From the NCBI GenBank assembly GCA_016718035.1, contig JADKEK010000010.1, forward strand, positions 1 to 64,000: a DNA stretch of 64,000 nucleotides, given 5' to 3'. Below, in pieces: positions 62,105 through 64,000 of the stretch (positions are counted from its first letter, which is position 1; each line of letters opens with the position of its first letter). A model generated the notes under the pieces. It ran no database searches and was not told where the DNA came from. It worked only from the letters and a program-made list of their open reading frames with translations. Both the position numbers and the translations under genes were made by a program. The stretch is from Bacteroidota bacterium. GTDB taxonomy: Bacteria > Bacteroidota > Bacteroidia > Chitinophagales > BACL12.

Positions 62105-63178
62105 ATGTCAATCAACAACATTGTTAGTTTACTTGGAGATAAAGCAGACTACTTACTGAACCACGAATCGAAAACCATTTCCAAATCAGCTATACATGTA
62201 CCGGGTGGGGATTTTGTAGACCGTATTTGGGTGAACAGCGACCGCAATCCGCAAGTATTGCGTAACATTCAGGCAATGTATAATACTGGTCGTCTCGCAG
62301 GCACCGGGTATTTGTCGATTTTACCTGTAGACCAGGGGATTGAACACAGTGCAGGCGCTTCTTTTGCCAAAAATCCGATTTATTTCGACCCTGAAAATAT
62401 TATTGAACTGGCTATTGAAGGCGGTTGTAATGCAGTGGCTACAACCTTCGGGGGACTAGGAATGGTAGCCCGCAAGTATGCACACAAAATACCTTTTATT
62501 GTTAAGGTGAACCACAATGAATTTTTAACCTATCCGAATAAATTTGACCAGGTGATGTTTGCTAATGTGAAGTCCTGCTGGGACTTAGGTGCTGCCGCTA
62601 TTGGCGCCACTATTTATTTTGGTTCGGATGAGAGCACCCGTCAGCTGCAGGAAGTTTCTGAAGCTTTCCAATATGCTCATCAATTGGGTATGTCTACCAT
62701 ATTATGGTGTTACCTGCGTAATCCGGCTTTCAAAAAAGATGGTGTAGATTATCATTTGAGTGCCGATTTAACAGGTCAGGCTAACCATTTAGGGGTTACT
62801 ATTGAAGCCGATATCATTAAACAAAAATTACCTGAAAACAATGGCGGTTATTTAGCATTAAACACTAAAGAATCGGCTTACGGTAAAAACGATAAACGCA
62901 TTTACGATGAATTAACTTCTTCGCATCCAATCGATTTATGCCGCTACCAGGTGGCAAACTGCTATATGGGTCGCGCAGGCTTGATCAACTCAGGTGGCGC
63001 ATCTACCGGTGCTGCGGATTTAACTGAAGCGGTTACAACTGCAGTAATTAACAAACGCGCGGGTGGTATGGGGTTAATTTCAGGAAGAAAAGCATTCCAG
63101 CGCCCTATGAATGAGGGTGTGGCTATTTTAAATGCCATTCAGGATGTTTATCTTACTAAAGAAGTAACAATAGCGTAA
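62105..63178 (+). CDS. fbaB: Class I fructose-bisphosphate aldolase (FbaB/DhnA type)
   Basis: 357 residues. Motifs: LSILPVDQGIEHSAGASFAKNPIYFDPENI (near 74-103), CNAVATTFGGLGMVARKYAHKIPFIVKVNHNEFL (near 113-145), AAAIGATIYFGSDES (near 165) and NCYMGRAGLINSGGAS near 288. This is the archaeal-type class I aldolase, with normal length and an intact frame. It cleaves fructose 1,6-bisphosphate in glycolysis and works in reverse in gluconeogenesis. accD follows 66 bases later with its own promoter-like box. Confidence 0.93.
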   Translation: MSINNIVSLLGDKADYLLNHESKTISKSAIHVPGGDFVDRIWVNSDRNPQVLRNIQAMYNTGRLAGTGYLSILPVDQGIEHSAGASFAKNPIYFDPENIIELAIEGGCNAVATTFGGLGMVARKYAHKIPFIVKVNHNEFLTYPNKFDQVMFANVKSCWDLGAAAIGATIYFGSDESTRQLQEVSEAFQYAHQLGMSTILWCYLRNPAFKKDGVDYHLSADLTGQANHLGVTIEADIIKQKLPENNGGYLALNTKESAYGKNDKRIYDELTSSHPIDLCRYQVANCYMGRAGLINSGGASTGAADLTEAVTTAVINKRAGGMGLISGRKAFQRPMNEGVAILNAIQDVYLTKEVTIA

Positions 63179-63209
63179 ACATTACGTTTATCCCTATAAC
63201 ATTTAGTAG

Positions 63210-63217
63210 TAAATTTG
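63210..63217 (+). promoter_or_regulatory. Candidate -7 box before accD
   Basis: taaatttg fits TAnnTTTG and lies 27 bases before the accD start, a usual distance. The -33 element is not clear. Confidence 0.5.
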
Positions 63218-63244
63218 ATTTTTCTCAGATAAATAAGGGCAAAT

Positions 63245-64000
63245 ATGTCAGAGCAAAAACCCGATAAAACGAGTTGGTTTAAGCGAAGCAGGAAAGGGAT
63301 TGAAACTTCAACAGAAGAGAAACTCGATACACCGGAAGGTGTGTGGTGGCAATGTCCTGAATGTAAAAAAACAACTACGGCAATAGAATACGAAGAACAT
63401 TTCTGGTGTTGCCCAAGTTGTAATTATCACGGAAGAATTGGCTCCAAACAATATTTTTCGTTGTTTTTCGATGAAGGTAAACACGAGTTATTGTTTGAAA
63501 ATGTGCGTTCGAAAGATGCCCTCAACTTCAAAGACTTAAAACAATATAGCGACCGCCTCAACGAAGCCTGGAAAAAATCGGAATATTCTGATGCCATTAG
63601 TGTTGGTGTTGGACCTATTGAAGGGCATAATGCGGTGATTGCCTGTATGAACTTCGAATTTATTGGTGGTAGTATGGGAACCGTAGTAGGGGAGCGCATT
63701 TCGCGTGGTATCGACTATTGTGTGGAGCATAAACTCCCATTTATGATTATCAGTAAATCGGGTGGTGCCAGGATGATGGAATCGGGATTTTCGCTCATGC
63801 AAATGGCTAAAACTTCGGCAAAACTTACCCTTTTGGCGAAACATCAGTTGCCTTATATTTCATTATGTACCGACCCAACAACAGGTGGTGTTACAGCCAG
63901 TTATGCCATGTTGGGAGATATCAATATTGCCGAACCTAAAGCTTTGATTGGTTTTGCCGGACCTCGTGTGGTAAAGGAAACTATAAAAAAAGACCTGCCA
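63245..64000 (+). CDS. accD: Acetyl-CoA carboxylase carboxyltransferase beta subunit (partial, runs off the window)
   Basis: The frame is open from the ATG at 63245 to the window end (252 codons). A zinc ribbon (CPEC at 37-40, CPSC at 56-59) is followed by the carboxyltransferase crotonase fold: GHNAVIACMNFEFIGGSMGTVVGERISR, MIISKSGGARMMES, LCTDPTTGGVTASYAMLGDINIAEP and LIGFAGPRVVKETI. These are all AccD hallmarks. It transfers carboxyl from biotin to acetyl-CoA in fatty acid synthesis. About 30 residues should be missing. Confidence 0.95.
   Translation, partial: MSEQKPDKTSWFKRSRKGIETSTEEKLDTPEGVWWQCPECKKTTTAIEYEEHFWCCPSCNYHGRIGSKQYFSLFFDEGKHELLFENVRSKDALNFKDLKQYSDRLNEAWKKSEYSDAISVGVGPIEGHNAVIACMNFEFIGGSMGTVVGERISRGIDYCVEHKLPFMIISKSGGARMMESGFSLMQMAKTSAKLTLLAKHQLPYISLCTDPTTGGVTASYAMLGDINIAEPKALIGFAGPRVVKETIKKDLP

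Overview
The window is from a member of the Bacteroidota, probably uncultured. It has type IX secretion (T9SS) C-terminal sorting domains on several secreted proteins, TAnnTTTG-type -7 boxes before many genes, a fused CcoN-CcoO cbb3 oxidase, TonB/Wzi-type outer membrane proteins and an AT-rich base composition. I cannot place it to genus; the gene content would fit Chitinophagales or Saprospirales.

Layout. (1) 1-10 kb is an accessory island of five orphan RHS 'tips'. Each starts at a nearly identical DPFGMLL core and ends in a different C-terminal toxin-like domain, mostly followed by a small candidate immunity gene. About 0.78 kb is duplicated (1-792 and 3305-4086) and the second copy is decayed. 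(2) 10.3-12 kb holds a membrane protein and a T9SS cargo protein. (3) 12.2-18.3 kb is a surface-glycan block: four genes that together make GDP-D-glycero-D-manno-heptose (hddA, gmhA, hddC, gmhB), an initiating sugar-phosphate transferase split by one base, and a Wzi/RemB-like barrel. (4) 18.35-19.84 kb is an unusual array built from pieces of two tRNA-Arg genes. One intact tRNA-Arg(CCT) and one intact tRNA-Arg(CCG) are surrounded by partial copies interrupted by palindromes, and a small GIY-YIG nuclease gene follows. (5) 20.2-25.9 kb has a HigBA toxin-antitoxin pair, a secreted glycosidase-like protein and a TonB receptor. (6) 25.9-43.4 kb is a respiration and microaerobic block: Crp/Fnr regulator, universal stress protein, gyrB, CcoI copper ATPase, ccoS-ccoNO-ccoQ-ccoP, ccoG-ccoH-safE. 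Inverted repeats of the form GTGA-N6-TCAY lie upstream of usp, ccoI and ccoS, and a related N7 site lies upstream of ccoG, which suggests one regulon under the local Crp/Fnr protein. (7) 43.4-52.3 kb is housekeeping (Nif3-like, zinc ribbon, TPR, kelch and T9SS proteins, GT-C membrane protein, murB). (8) 52.3-60.8 kb is an error-rich or decaying stretch (thioesterase, aminotransferase, T9SS protein, mnmH, TlpA-like, all with frameshifts) plus selD. selD and mnmH together imply 2-selenouridine tRNA modification. (9) 60.8-64 kb has repeats, tRNA-Gln, a class I aldolase and the start of accD.

Many breaks are one-base changes in homopolymers, so part of the apparent decay may be long-read assembly error, especially near repeats. 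The observations most worth following up are the tRNA-Arg/palindrome/GIY-YIG array and the GTGA-N6-TCAY regulon.
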